Shown here: positions 1-7,520 of the stretch, piece after piece | Numbering within the stretch: position 1 is the first letter of the stretch | Layout of the letters: the number at the start of each line of letters is the position of its first letter | NCBI RefSeq assembly: GCF_001982635.1 | Contig: NZ_MKFI01000007.1 | Span: 186,001 to 250,000, forward strand | Source of the DNA: Bradyrhizobium mercantei | GTDB lineage: Bacteria > Pseudomonadota > Alphaproteobacteria > Rhizobiales > Xanthobacteraceae | Direction: 5' to 3' | Length of the DNA: 64,000 bases | Position numbers and translations under genes: made by a program | Notes under the pieces: generated by a model | The model's input: the letters and a program-made list of their open reading frames with translations, nothing else | Databases searched by the model: none | What the model was told of the DNA's origin: nothing

Positions 1-1421
1 ACGAAATTCAGCGGCAGCTTGTGGTTGGCGGCGGTCCACAGCGACTGGATCGAATACATCGACGAGCCGTCGCCGGAATAGCACACCACCGGGCGCTCGG
101 GATTGGCGAGGCTGACGCCGACCGCGGCCGGCAGGCCCCAGCCGATGCCGCCGGAGGCCAGCGCGTGATAGCCGTAGCGATCGCGATGCGGCCGCAAGCC
201 GATGATCTGCCGCGACGAGGTCAGGCCCTCGTCGACCAGGATCGCGTTGTCGGGCATCGCCTCCACCACCTGCAGCGCGAGCCAGTCCGGATCGATCGGC
301 GCGGTGTGGCTGGCCTTGGAGATCTGCTCGACCAGCGCCTTGCGCTTCGCCGCCCAGTTCTTGGTCGACAGCGCCGCGAGGCCCTGCTTCGCCCGCGCCT
401 CCAGCGCGCCGCCGCCCGCCTCCTTCAAGGCCGGCACCAGCGCGCGCAGCGTCTCCTTGACGTCAGCCTTGACCGCGATCTCGGCGCCATAATTCTTGGC
501 GAGATCGCTGTCGACCAGACCGACCTGCACGATCGAGAGCCCCTCCGGCAGCGGATCGACCTCGCTGTAGACGGACATGCGCAGCGGATCGCCGCCAAGC
601 GCGATCAACAGGTCATGCGGCGCCAGCACATCGCGGGCGACCTTCTGCAGCCGCGCGATCGCGCCCATGAAGCTCGGACTTTCCGACAGGAAATGCGAAC
701 CATAGGGCGTCGGCGATTGCCAGGCCGGGCAGCCCAGCGCCTCGGCGAGATCGGCCGCCTCGCGCAGCGCATCGCTCTTGACGATTTCGTCGCCGACGAC
801 GATCACCGGACGCTCCGCTTTGAGGATGCGCGCGGCCAGCGCTTTCAGCGAATCCTCCGACGGCCGGACCCGCGTGTCGATCCGGGTGGAGCGGCCGAGT
901 TCGATGCCGGCCTCGGCATTGAGGATATCGCCGGGAAGCGAGATGAACACCGGCCCGGTCGGCGGCGTGGTCGCGATCTTGGCGGCGCGGCGCACGATGC
1001 GCGGCAGGTCTTCGAGCCGCGTCACCTCGACCGCCCATTTCACGAGCGGCGTCGCCATCTGTACCAGCGGGCCGAACAGCACCGGCTCGGTCAGACCGTG
1101 GCCCTGTTCCTGCTGCCCCGCAGTCAGGATCATCGGCGTGCCGGTGAAGCTCGCGTTGTAGAGCGAGCCCATCGCATTGCCGAGACCGGGCGCGACATGG
1201 ACGTTGCAGGCGACAAGCTTGCCGGAGGCGCGGCTAAAGCCATCGGCCATCGCGACGACGAGGCTCTCCTGCATCGCCATCACATAGGTGAGATCGGGAT
1301 GGTCCTTCAGCGCGTGCATGATCGGCAGTTCGGTGGTGCCGGGATTGCCGAACAGATGCGTGACGCCCTCATCCTTCAGCAGTGCCAGAAATGCCGAGCG
1401 GCCGGTAATGCGATTCTTCAT
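1..1421 (-). CDS. Thiamine diphosphate-dependent enzyme, benzoylformate decarboxylase-like (3' end cut by window edge)
   Basis: The visible 473 residues start at an ATG and run off the window. The N-terminal ThDP pyrimidine-binding domain carries GNPGTTELPIM (the activating Glu is residue 31) and CNVHVAPGLGNAMGSLYNA, the place where benzoylformate decarboxylases keep an active-site His. A central domain follows, then the GDG of the pyrophosphate-binding motif (SGDGSSMYSIQSLW) just before the edge. These motifs resemble MdlC more than true acetolactate synthases. The enzyme probably decarboxylates or ligates a 2-keto acid in the cytoplasm; the substrate cannot be read from sequence. No partner gene is adjacent. 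Confidence 0.85.
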   Translation of the reverse strand, partial: MKNRITGRSAFLALLKDEGVTHLFGNPGTTELPIMHALKDHPDLTYVMAMQESLVVAMADGFSRASGKLVACNVHVAPGLGNAMGSLYNASFTGTPMILTAGQQEQGHGLTEPVLFGPLVQMATPLVKWAVEVTRLEDLPRIVRRAAKIATTPPTGPVFISLPGDILNAEAGIELGRSTRIDTRVRPSEDSLKALAARILKAERPVIVVGDEIVKSDALREAADLAEALGCPAWQSPTPYGSHFLSESPSFMGAIARLQKVARDVLAPHDLLIALGGDPLRMSVYSEVDPLPEGLSIVQVGLVDSDLAKNYGAEIAVKADVKETLRALVPALKEAGGGALEARAKQGLAALSTKNWAAKRKALVEQISKASHTAPIDPDWLALQVVEAMPDNAILVDEGLTSSRQIIGLRPHRDRYGYHALASGGIGWGLPAAVGVSLANPERPVVCYSGDGSSMYSIQSLWTAANHKLPLNF

Positions 1422-1550
1422 GTTCCCTCCAGGCCTGCCGGCGCGTTGGCCGGCGGGATCGAGGGAGATCATCAAAATTGCGCGCGAGGGGCAATCGAGC
1501 GGCCGGTCATGGCCGCATTCCGCAGGCGCGCGCCTGACGTCACGCGTTCC

Positions 1551-2066
1551 TCAAAACATCCCCTCTCGATCGCTGCGCTTCTTCTTTTTCGAGCGTTGCC
1601 AGACCACGCCGGGATAGCCCTTCAGCGGCACCAGCGGCTCGCCGGTGTAGGCCCATTCCTGCAGCTCCTCGATCGCGATGTGATAGAGCGGCTGCCGGCC
1701 GGTGCGCCCTGAAAACAGCGCGCGTGGAATATTGACCATGTGCGGCGAGCGCGCGCGTTCGTAGATGATGGGCGTGCCGCAATTGGCGCAGAAGCTGCGC
1801 GCGGTCTTGGTCTTTGCGTCCTCGTAGCGCGACAGCTCGCTTTCGCCCTGGGTGATGCGGAAGCGCTTGCGCCAGCTGCCGACATAGGTCGCATAGACAG
1901 CGCCATGGGCACGGCGGCTGGCTGTGGTGTGATCATGCCAGGCCCAGCGCGCCGGCACGTCGATCTCGAACCGCACCTTGCCGCACAGGCATTGGCCCGC
2001 CGCGGGCTTTGCCAGCGCGACGGGTTTTGACTTCTTGGTCGGCTCGAACTCGTCGTCCGGAAACAT
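1551..2066 (-). CDS. GFA/CENP-V-fold protein with an incomplete zinc site
   Basis: A 171-residue protein of the glutathione-dependent formaldehyde-activating (GFA) fold. It has the first zinc pair (QCLCGKVRFEI) near residue 27 and the second structural pair (FCANCGTP) near residue 97. The middle CHCxxC motif, where family members hold the other zinc and bind glutathione, reads HDHTTA, so those Cys are missing. The C-terminus is a basic run (RSKKKKRS). It may be catalytically inactive or use a different ligand. It stands alone, with a palindromic repeat just upstream of its start. Confidence 0.75.
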   Translation of the reverse strand: MFPDDEFEPTKKSKPVALAKPAAGQCLCGKVRFEIDVPARWAWHDHTTASRRAHGAVYATYVGSWRKRFRITQGESELSRYEDAKTKTARSFCANCGTPIIYERARSPHMVNIPRALFSGRTGRQPLYHIAIEELQEWAYTGEPLVPLKGYPGVVWQRSKKKKRSDREGMF

Positions 2067-2089
2067 GAGGGGTCTCCCATCAAGGCATT

Positions 2090-2165
2090 GTAGCCCGGAT
2101 GAGCGAAGCGATATCCGGGAACGGCCTCATGTTCGGCCCGGATGTCGCTTCGCTCATCCGGGCTA
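2090..2165. repeat. Palindromic intergenic repeat
   Basis: Two about 30-bp arms (beginning GTAGCCCGGATGAGCGAAGC and ending with its reverse complement) flank a short loop. It lies between the GFA-like gene start and the end of the alkene reductase gene. Elements of this look are dispersed in Bradyrhizobium genomes. Confidence 0.85.
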
Positions 2166-2187
2166 CGAAGACGACGAAGCGACGAAG

Positions 2188-3315
2188 TCAGGCCTGCTCC
2201 AGCTCATCGTGCACGGGATAGTCCGTGTAGCCCTTCTCCTCGCCGGCATAGAAGGTGGCGCGGTTGTACTTGGTCAGGGGATAGCCGCGCTGCAGGCGGC
2301 GCGGCAGGTCCGGGTTGGAGATGAAGTAGCGGCCGAACGCGATCGCGTCGGCATGACCTTCGGCGAGCGCGCGCGCGGCGCTGTCACCGACGAAATTGCC
2401 GGCTGTGATCAGCACCCCGCTCCACATCGGGCGATACAGCACCATCGCCGACGGCACGTTCTGCCAGTCGACGTCGGCGCGGCCGGTGCCGGAGGCACGC
2501 GGCTCGATGAAATGCAGGTAGGCGAGCCCGAACTTGTCCAGCTGTTTGATGGCGTGGCTGTAGAGCGGCATCGGGTCGGCCTCGCCGCTGCCATTGGCGA
2601 TGCCGTAGGGCGAAAGCCGCGCGCCGACGCGGTCGGCGCCCCACACCTCGGTCACCGCCTGCGTCACTTCCAGCAGGAAGCGGACGCGGTTCTCGATCGA
2701 TCCGCCATACCGGTCGGTCCGCAGATTGCTGCGCGATTGCAGGAACTGCTCGATCAGATAGCCATTGGCGCCGTGGATCTCGACGCCGTCGAAGCCGGCG
2801 GCAAGCGCGTTCTTCGCGCCCTGCCGATAGGCTTCGACCATCCGCGCGACCTCGTCGGTCTCGAGCGCCCGCGGCGTCTCGTAGTCGACCACCTTGCCGT
2901 CCGCCGTCATGCACTTGAACTCGGCGGGGATTGCGACCGCCGACGGCGCCACCGGCAGCGCGCCATTTGGCTGGAACGAGGAATGCGAGACGCGGCCGAC
3001 GTGCCAGAGCTGCAGGAAGATCAAGCCGCCCTTGGCGTGCACGGCATTGACCACCTCGCGCCAGCCCGCGATCTGGGCCTCGCTGTAGATGCCGGGGACC
3101 CCGCCGTTGCCAAAGCCGGTCGCGACCACGGGCGAGGCTTCCGCGATGATCAAGCCGCCGGGCGTGGCGCGCTGCGCGTAATATTCCGCGTTGAGCGGAC
3201 GCGGCGCGAGGCTCGGCCTTGCCGCCCGCAGCCGGGTCAACGGCGCCATCACGACGCGGTGCTTGAGCTCATAGGGACCGACCTTGAGCGGCGAAAACAG
3301 CGACGGAGAAGTCAT
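2188..3315 (-). CDS. Old yellow enzyme family alkene reductase (NemA-like)
   Basis: A 375-residue FMN-dependent NAD(P)H:flavin oxidoreductase with a single TIM barrel. Visible family marks are the N-terminal LFSPLKVGPYELKHRVVMAPLTRLRA, the substrate-binding FDGVEIHGANGYLIEQFL (His and Asn near residues 182 and 185), the RTDRYGGSIENR motif and the C-terminal ADAIAFGRYFISNPDLPRRL. It should reduce activated C=C bonds of enals, maleimides or nitro-compounds. The ATG at 3315 is preferred over upstream codons because a GGGGTAGGC ribosome site precedes it. It diverges from the short ModE-type regulator gene. Confidence 0.93.
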   Translation of the reverse strand: MTSPSLFSPLKVGPYELKHRVVMAPLTRLRAARPSLAPRPLNAEYYAQRATPGGLIIAEASPVVATGFGNGGVPGIYSEAQIAGWREVVNAVHAKGGLIFLQLWHVGRVSHSSFQPNGALPVAPSAVAIPAEFKCMTADGKVVDYETPRALETDEVARMVEAYRQGAKNALAAGFDGVEIHGANGYLIEQFLQSRSNLRTDRYGGSIENRVRFLLEVTQAVTEVWGADRVGARLSPYGIANGSGEADPMPLYSHAIKQLDKFGLAYLHFIEPRASGTGRADVDWQNVPSAMVLYRPMWSGVLITAGNFVGDSAARALAEGHADAIAFGRYFISNPDLPRRLQRGYPLTKYNRATFYAGEEKGYTDYPVHDELEQA

Positions 3316-3345
3316 GCCTACCCCAATTAATCTTTTGTGATTTCC

Positions 3346-3353
3346 CGTTATAT
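3346..3353. promoter_or_regulatory. Single CGTTATAT half-site between divergent genes
   Basis: The octamer CGTTATAT, the core of a ModE half-site, lies 31 bp upstream of the alkene reductase start. No matching second half is seen at the usual 6-bp spacing, so this is a weak operator candidate. Confidence 0.25.
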
Positions 3354-3358
3354 CTTGG

Positions 3359-3402
3359 GCATGATCGTTCGGAAAACCGGCGTCCACTTTTCCGGATCAT
3401 GC
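3359..3402. repeat. Palindromic repeat, GCATGATC...GATCATGC family, copy 1
   Basis: An imperfect inverted repeat bounded by GCATGATC and GGATCATGC, with internal GGAAAACCGG and CACTTTTCC. The same element recurs at 20311 and 33981. Here it lies between divergent genes; the other two copies lie between convergent genes. Confidence 0.85.
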
Positions 3403-3417
3403 CCGTTATCTAACGGG
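3402..3417. promoter_or_regulatory. Perfect palindrome upstream of the ModE-type gene
   Basis: CCCGTTATCTAACGGG has 7-bp perfect arms around TC and lies 59 bp before the regulator ATG. It could be an autoregulatory operator, but its geometry differs from the 24-bp ModE-like boxes further on. Confidence 0.4.
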
Positions 3418-3475
3418 TTCATCTTGTTCATAAAAGCAGGTAGTGGCAATCTGTTGCCACGAGAACAGGTCTCCC

Positions 3476-3859
3476 ATGTCGAAATCGAGCGCCTCATCGC
3501 TCCCCTCCCTGAGCGTCCGCATCGACCTCGATGCCGAGGACCGGATCGGGCCGGGCAAGATTCTGCTCCTCGAGCAGATCAGGGAATGCGGCTCGATCTC
3601 GGCCGCCGGCCGTGCCATGGACATGAGCTACAAGCGCGCCTGGGACCTGGTCGACGAGATCAACCGGATCTGCCGCCAGGCGGCGGTGGAACGGCAGACC
3701 GGCGGCAAGAACGGCGGCGGCGCGGTGCTGACCCCGTTCGGGCTCTCGTTGGTGGCGCGCTACCGCAAGATCGAGCGCGATGCCGCATCCGCCGTGCGCA
3801 AGGATCTCGAGGCCCTGCGCAGCGACATCGGCAAGCCCAGGAAGGCCGCAGGGCGGTAG
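3476..3859 (+). CDS. Short ModE-type winged-helix regulator without a molybdate-binding domain
   Basis: A 127-residue protein matching only the N-terminal DNA-binding domain of ModE: GPGKILLLEQIRECGSISAA, then AMDMSYKRAWDLVDEINR (recognition helix region, about residues 44-61), a GGGAVLTPFG wing, and a C-terminal helix. Full ModE is about 260 residues and has a C-terminal tandem Mop/TOBE domain that binds molybdate; that part is absent, so molybdate sensing would need another protein. The ATG at 3476 is chosen because residue 1 then begins just before the conserved domain. ModE-box-like sites at 5679, 7199 and 7454 make nearby genes plausible targets (inference). Confidence 0.85.
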   Translation: MSKSSASSLPSLSVRIDLDAEDRIGPGKILLLEQIRECGSISAAGRAMDMSYKRAWDLVDEINRICRQAAVERQTGGKNGGGAVLTPFGLSLVARYRKIERDAASAVRKDLEALRSDIGKPRKAAGR

Positions 3860-3958
3860 ACGCAAGGGACCTGCGGCTGTCGCAGGGGCGCGTTGCGAAA
3901 ATATCGAAAACAACCCCATGCAAAGGAGCCGGCGGCGACCGGCGTTCGACAACGCAAC

Positions 3959-3988
3959 TTGACACGTCGGGCAAATCAGGGATATATT
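3959..3988 (+). promoter_or_regulatory. Sigma-70-like promoter with no coding gene behind it
   Basis: TTGACA at 3959-3964 and TATATT at 3983-3988 are separated by 18 bp. The 150 bp downstream on this strand hold only stem-loops (GCTCGC-TCC-GCGAGC near 4025 and the repeat at 4062-4120) before the aldehyde dehydrogenase gene that is read the other way. It may be a small RNA promoter or chance. Confidence 0.3.
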
Positions 3989-4061
3989 TCTAGTATTCCG
4001 AAATGATGCAGATGTTGGGGACGGGCTCGCTCCGCGAGCAGGCTGTGCGTTGAGACCTGTA

Positions 4062-4120
4062 CCCCCTCACCCGCCGCGCAAGGGCGCGGCGACCTCTCCC
4101 CGCCGGCGGGGAGAGGTGAA
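4062..4120. repeat. CCCTCACCC...GAGAGGTGA-type intergenic repeat
   Basis: Contains CCTCTCCCCGCCGGCGGGGAGAGG, a strong hairpin. Related elements occur near 30687, 32021 and 40377. It lies at the 3' end of the minus-strand aldehyde dehydrogenase gene and could help end its transcript. Confidence 0.75.
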
Positions 4121-4140
4121 GAAAGGCAGCGTGTCGGGCG

Positions 4141-5637
4141 CTAGCCCGTCTTGATCCAGACCGCCTTGACGTTGAGATATTCCTCAACGTGCTGCTTGCC
4201 GGACTCGCGGCCGTAGCCGCTCATCTTGTAGCCGCCGAACGGCACCGCCGGATCCATCGCCTGGTAGCAATTGACCCAGACCGAGCCGGCGCGCAGCGCC
4301 TTCGCGACCTGGTGCGCCTTGCTGACATTGGTGGTCCAGACGCCCGAGCCGAGGCCGAAGGTGGTGGCATTGGCGCGCTTGATCAGTTCTTCCGGATCCT
4401 TGAACGAGATCGCCGAGATCACCGGGCCGAAGATCTCCTCCTGCGCGATGCGCATGTTGTCCTGCACATTGGCAAACACCGTCGGCTGCACGAAATAGCC
4501 CTTCGACAGCGCGCCCTCGGTGAGGCGGCCGCCGCCGGCAAGCGCCTTGGCGCCTTCCTTCTGGCCGATGTCGAGATAGCCGGACACGCGGTCCATCTGC
4601 TGCTGCGACACCAGCGGCCCGATCTGGGTGTTGGGATCGAGGCCGTTGCCGACCTGCAGCTTCTTGCCGAACTCGGCGACGCGGCCGACGAATTCGTCAT
4701 AGACCTTCTGCTCGACGAACAGCCGCGTGCCGGCGCTGCAGATCTGCCCCGAATTGGCGAACACCGCCATCGCAGCCCCCGGCACCGCCGCGTCGAGATC
4801 GGCGTCGGCAAACACGATGTCCGGCGACTTGCCGCCGAGCTCGAGCGAGACCCGCTTGAGGTTGCCGGCCGACGCCCGGATGATCGACTGGCCCGTGATG
4901 TGCGAGCCGGTGAAGGCGACCTTGTCGACATCGGGATGCGAGGCGAGCGCGGCGCCCGCGGTCTCGCCATAGCCCGGCACGACGTTGACGACGCCGGGCG
5001 GAATGCCGGCCTCCATGCAGAGCTCGCCGATGCGCAGCGAGGTCAGCGGCGATTCCTCGGCCGGCTTCAGCACCACCGTGCAGCCGGTCGCGATCGCGGG
5101 GCCGATCTTCCAGATCGAGGCGGTCAGCGGCCCGTTCCAGGGGATGATGGCGCCGACCACGCCGATCGGCTCCTTCAGGGTGTAGGAGAAGATCTCGCCG
5201 GGCAGCGAGTTCTCGATGGTCTCGCCGTGGATCGCGGTGGCCTGGCCCGCATAGTAGCGCAGCATGCCGAGCGCGCGCAGCCGGTTGCCGCGGGTGCGGC
5301 TGATCGGCGCGCCCATGTCGAGCGTGTCGAGCTGGGACAATTCCTCGAAATTGGCTTCGACCAGCTCGGCGAGCTTGAGCAGCATGTTCTGCCGCTCGAA
5401 CGGCTTGACCTTGCTCCAGGGGCCTTCAAAGGCGCGGCGCGCCGCGGCAACGGCGCGGTTGATGTCCTCGGCGTCGCCCTCGGCGACCGTCGCGAGCAAT
5501 TCACCGGTGGCGGGGTTGTGAGTTTCGAATTTCTTGCCGGAGGCGGCGTCGATCCATTTGCCGTCGATCAGCATCTTCTTGTAGGAGCCATCGGCATAAG
5601 GATGGCGCGTGATCGGAACAGCCTGCGAAACAGCCAT
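4141..5637 (-). CDS. NAD(P)-dependent aldehyde dehydrogenase family protein (paralog 1)
   Basis: A 498-residue full-length ALDH-superfamily enzyme oxidising an aldehyde to its carboxylate. Seen directly: the nucleotide-binding IIPWNGPL near 165, VVLKPAEESPL near 190, FTGS near 242, the general base in SLELGGKSPD (Glu266) and the nucleophile in ANSGQICSAG (Cys300). The start is the ATG at 5637, behind AGGGAG, not an in-frame ATG 18 bp upstream. A weak ModE-box-like site lies 42 bp upstream and the gene diverges from the SDR at 5836. The substrate is unknown; betaine-aldehyde or vanillin-type relatives are equally possible. Confidence 0.93.
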   Translation of the reverse strand: MAVSQAVPITRHPYADGSYKKMLIDGKWIDAASGKKFETHNPATGELLATVAEGDAEDINRAVAAARRAFEGPWSKVKPFERQNMLLKLAELVEANFEELSQLDTLDMGAPISRTRGNRLRALGMLRYYAGQATAIHGETIENSLPGEIFSYTLKEPIGVVGAIIPWNGPLTASIWKIGPAIATGCTVVLKPAEESPLTSLRIGELCMEAGIPPGVVNVVPGYGETAGAALASHPDVDKVAFTGSHITGQSIIRASAGNLKRVSLELGGKSPDIVFADADLDAAVPGAAMAVFANSGQICSAGTRLFVEQKVYDEFVGRVAEFGKKLQVGNGLDPNTQIGPLVSQQQMDRVSGYLDIGQKEGAKALAGGGRLTEGALSKGYFVQPTVFANVQDNMRIAQEEIFGPVISAISFKDPEELIKRANATTFGLGSGVWTTNVSKAHQVAKALRAGSVWVNCYQAMDPAVPFGGYKMSGYGRESGKQHVEEYLNVKAVWIKTG

Positions 5638-5678
5638 GTTTGCACTCCCTGTCAAATTTTGGGCTGAGGTCTTTTGGA

Positions 5679-5706
5679 AGCGTTATATCGACGATTCTAC
5701 AGCGCA
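5679..5706. promoter_or_regulatory. Weak ModE-box-like site before aldehyde dehydrogenase 1
   Basis: Left half CGTTATATC, a 6-bp spacer, right half TCTACAGCG: the same 24-bp geometry as the two better sites at 7199 and 7454, but the right half is poor. It lies between the divergent ALDH and SDR genes. Confidence 0.3.
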
Positions 5707-5835
5707 GGCGCGAAACCGTAAAGCCGAGCCGGCGTTGTCGAGGGCGGCGCACATGAAAACCTCCCATGCGCCTGCATCGTGCGCGCGATATGCTAGCTTG
5801 CCGATGTCAGCCACATATGTGTCCGGAGACAACAG

Positions 5836-6687
5836 ATGCCCCATCCCGCGATATCAGCCAATCATGTTGCCGTGATCACCGGAGGCGCGTCCGGTATCGG
5901 ACTTGCCGCGGCGACGCGGTTTGCCGCGGCCGGGATGAAGGTCTGCATCGCCGACCTCGGCGATGACAGGCTGAAGGGCGCTGCAACGAAACTGTCATCC
6001 GCGGCGCCGGGTGGCGCGGCCAATATCATGACCGCTGCGGTCGATGTCAGCCGCGCGGACGAGGTCGCAAGCCTCGAGGCCGCGGTCGCCAGAAAATTCG
6101 GCGGCACCGATATCCTGATGAACAATGCCGGCATCCAGCCCGGCAGCGCGATGTTCGGTCCATCAGACAATTGGCAGCGCATCCTTGGCGTCAATCTGTG
6201 GGGCGTGATCAACGGCACGCAGGCATTTGCTCCGAACATGATCAAACGCGGAAAGCCGGGGCTGATCATCAACACCGGCTCCAAGCAGGGCATCACCACG
6301 CCGCCGGGCGATCCCGCCTACAACGTCTCCAAGGCCGGCGTGAAGGCGTTCACCGAAGCGCTGCAACACGAATTGCGCAACACCGACGGCTGCAAGCTCA
6401 CGGCGCATCTGTTGATCCCGGGCTTCGTCTTCACCGGGCTGACGGCGCGCGGCCGCACCGAGAAGCCGGCCGGCGCCTGGACGGCGGAGCAGACCGTCGA
6501 CTTCATGATCGAGCGGCTCGACGCCGGAGACTTCTACATCCTCTGCCCCGACAACGACGTGCCGCGCGCGCTCGACGAACGGCGTATCCTGTGGGCCGCC
6601 GGCGATATCGTCGAGAACCGTCCACCGCTGTCGCGCTGGCACAAGGATTACGGCGACGCGTTTGCAGCGTTCGTGAAGGGGAAGTGA
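5836..6687 (+). CDS. Short-chain dehydrogenase/reductase (SDR)
   Basis: A 283-residue classical SDR. The Rossmann dinucleotide site TGGASGIG is at residues 15-22, NNAG near 96, INTGSKQG supplies the catalytic Ser, and YNVSK supplies the Tyr and Lys. The C-terminal about 70 residues extend past the usual 250. It probably oxidises or reduces a small alcohol/ketone with NAD(P)H. It diverges from aldehyde dehydrogenase 1; a 10-bp CACATATGTG palindrome at 5812-5821 lies just before its start. An alcohol-to-aldehyde-to-acid pairing with the neighbour is possible but only inferred. Confidence 0.9.
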   Translation: MPHPAISANHVAVITGGASGIGLAAATRFAAAGMKVCIADLGDDRLKGAATKLSSAAPGGAANIMTAAVDVSRADEVASLEAAVARKFGGTDILMNNAGIQPGSAMFGPSDNWQRILGVNLWGVINGTQAFAPNMIKRGKPGLIINTGSKQGITTPPGDPAYNVSKAGVKAFTEALQHELRNTDGCKLTAHLLIPGFVFTGLTARGRTEKPAGAWTAEQTVDFMIERLDAGDFYILCPDNDVPRALDERRILWAAGDIVENRPPLSRWHKDYGDAFAAFVKGK

Positions 6688-6694
6688 GAGCTAC

Positions 6695-6780
6695 CGTCAT
6701 TGCGAGGAGCGAAGCGACGAAGCAATCCATGGCACCGGATACGCGGAGGGATGGATTGCTTCGCTTCGCTCGCAATGACG
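6695..6780. repeat. Palindromic repeat (CGTCATTGCGAG...CTCGCAATGACG)
   Basis: Inverted repeat of about 86 bp between the convergent SDR gene and the hypothetical gene ending at 6802. Its arms include GCGAAGCGACGAAGCAATCC and the reverse complement. It is a dispersed rhizobial repeat and a likely bidirectional terminator here. Confidence 0.85.
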
Positions 6781-6801
6781 AAGAAGCATCGTCGGCGTGG
6801 C

Positions 6802-7182
6802 CTAATTCGCCCGCACGCGGACCGGCGTCGCGGGCTGCGCCACCAGCGCTTCGCCGAGCTCGCTCTGCTGCGCGCGCGGGATCGAGAAGCACACGCTGAA
6901 GCCGTCCGATGTCTTCAGCGTCACCATGCCCTGGGCCGGATCGGTCGATTGCTCGATGGTCCAGGAATCCAGCGGATAGGCGTAGCGCAGCGTCTGGTCG
7001 CCGAAACGGGTCTGCAACGCCTTGCTGATCAGCCCGGGCAGCGTCATGACCAGCGCACCGACCTGGTTGATCGACAGGCGGATGGTTGCAGGCTCGCCCT
7101 TGCCGTCCACGAACCCCAGCGAGATGGCGCAGCCGTCGGGCGCGACCTCGCAGGTGGTGAGCTCCTGGGTTTCGATCTGCAT
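6802..7182 (-). CDS. Conserved hypothetical protein of 126 residues, behind a ModE-box-like site
   Basis: I do not recognise the family. The protein is soluble, without signal peptide or membrane helix, with a mixed alpha/beta appearance and the run SINQVGALVMTLPGLISKAL in the middle. The ATG at 7182 is chosen over an in-frame upstream codon because GGAGTGCC precedes it. The best ModE-box-like site in the window lies 17-44 bp upstream of this start, where it would overlap the promoter or the leader, so expression linked to the ModE-type regulator is a reasonable guess. Confidence 0.7.
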   Translation of the reverse strand: MQIETQELTTCEVAPDGCAISLGFVDGKGEPATIRLSINQVGALVMTLPGLISKALQTRFGDQTLRYAYPLDSWTIEQSTDPAQGMVTLKTSDGFSVCFSIPRAQQSELGEALVAQPATPVRVRAN

Positions 7183-7198
7183 GCCGGCACTCCGGATT

Positions 7199-7226
7199 AT
7201 CGTTATATTCCATCCAATATATCGCG
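7199..7226. promoter_or_regulatory. ModE-box-like operator (best copy)
   Basis: CGTTATATT - 6 bp - AATATATCG, i.e. two CGNTATATT half-sites facing each other. Including the two outer bases on each side, the arms agree at 8 of 11 positions. E. coli ModE sites, as I recall them, are ATCGNTATATA-N6-TATATAACGAT, with the same spacing. It lies just upstream of the hypothetical gene starting at 7182. Confidence 0.5.
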
Positions 7227-7453
7227 GAGACGACCAGCGTCCAGCCCCCAAAGTATAGCAGCCGCCGATCCGGAGCGGCTGCGCGCGGCGTTAGAATAGA
7301 TTGAAGCCTGCGCTGTTCCGGTTGACGCCAGGCTGCCCGCCGCGAATAAATGAGCGTGAAGCCTGGGCCGATTTTTCGCCGCGATCTTTCCGAGAACCCG
7401 TTCATTTCGGCAGTGCGAAGCCCACGCTGGTTGGCCGTGGCGCCCTTGTTCCT

Positions 7454-7481
7454 GCCGTGATATACGTCAGAATATAGCGAG
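7454..7481. promoter_or_regulatory. ModE-box-like operator before aldehyde dehydrogenase 2
   Basis: CGTGATATA - CGTCAG - AATATAGCG, with 24 bp between the outer CG pairs exactly as at 7199. The right half is CGCTATATT on the other strand, again CGNTATATT. It lies 40-67 bp upstream of the ATG at 7521. Confidence 0.45.
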
Positions 7482-7520
7482 GCCCGCGAAGGGCCCGTTT
7501 GACCAGGGAGAGCAAAGCCT

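Noticed and set aside
21..1712. 563-codon open frame on the plus strand
   Set aside because: It is antisense to the ThDP enzyme, whose motifs are clear on the minus strand. High-GC DNA gives long antisense frames; composition is Arg/Gly/His-rich with no motif.
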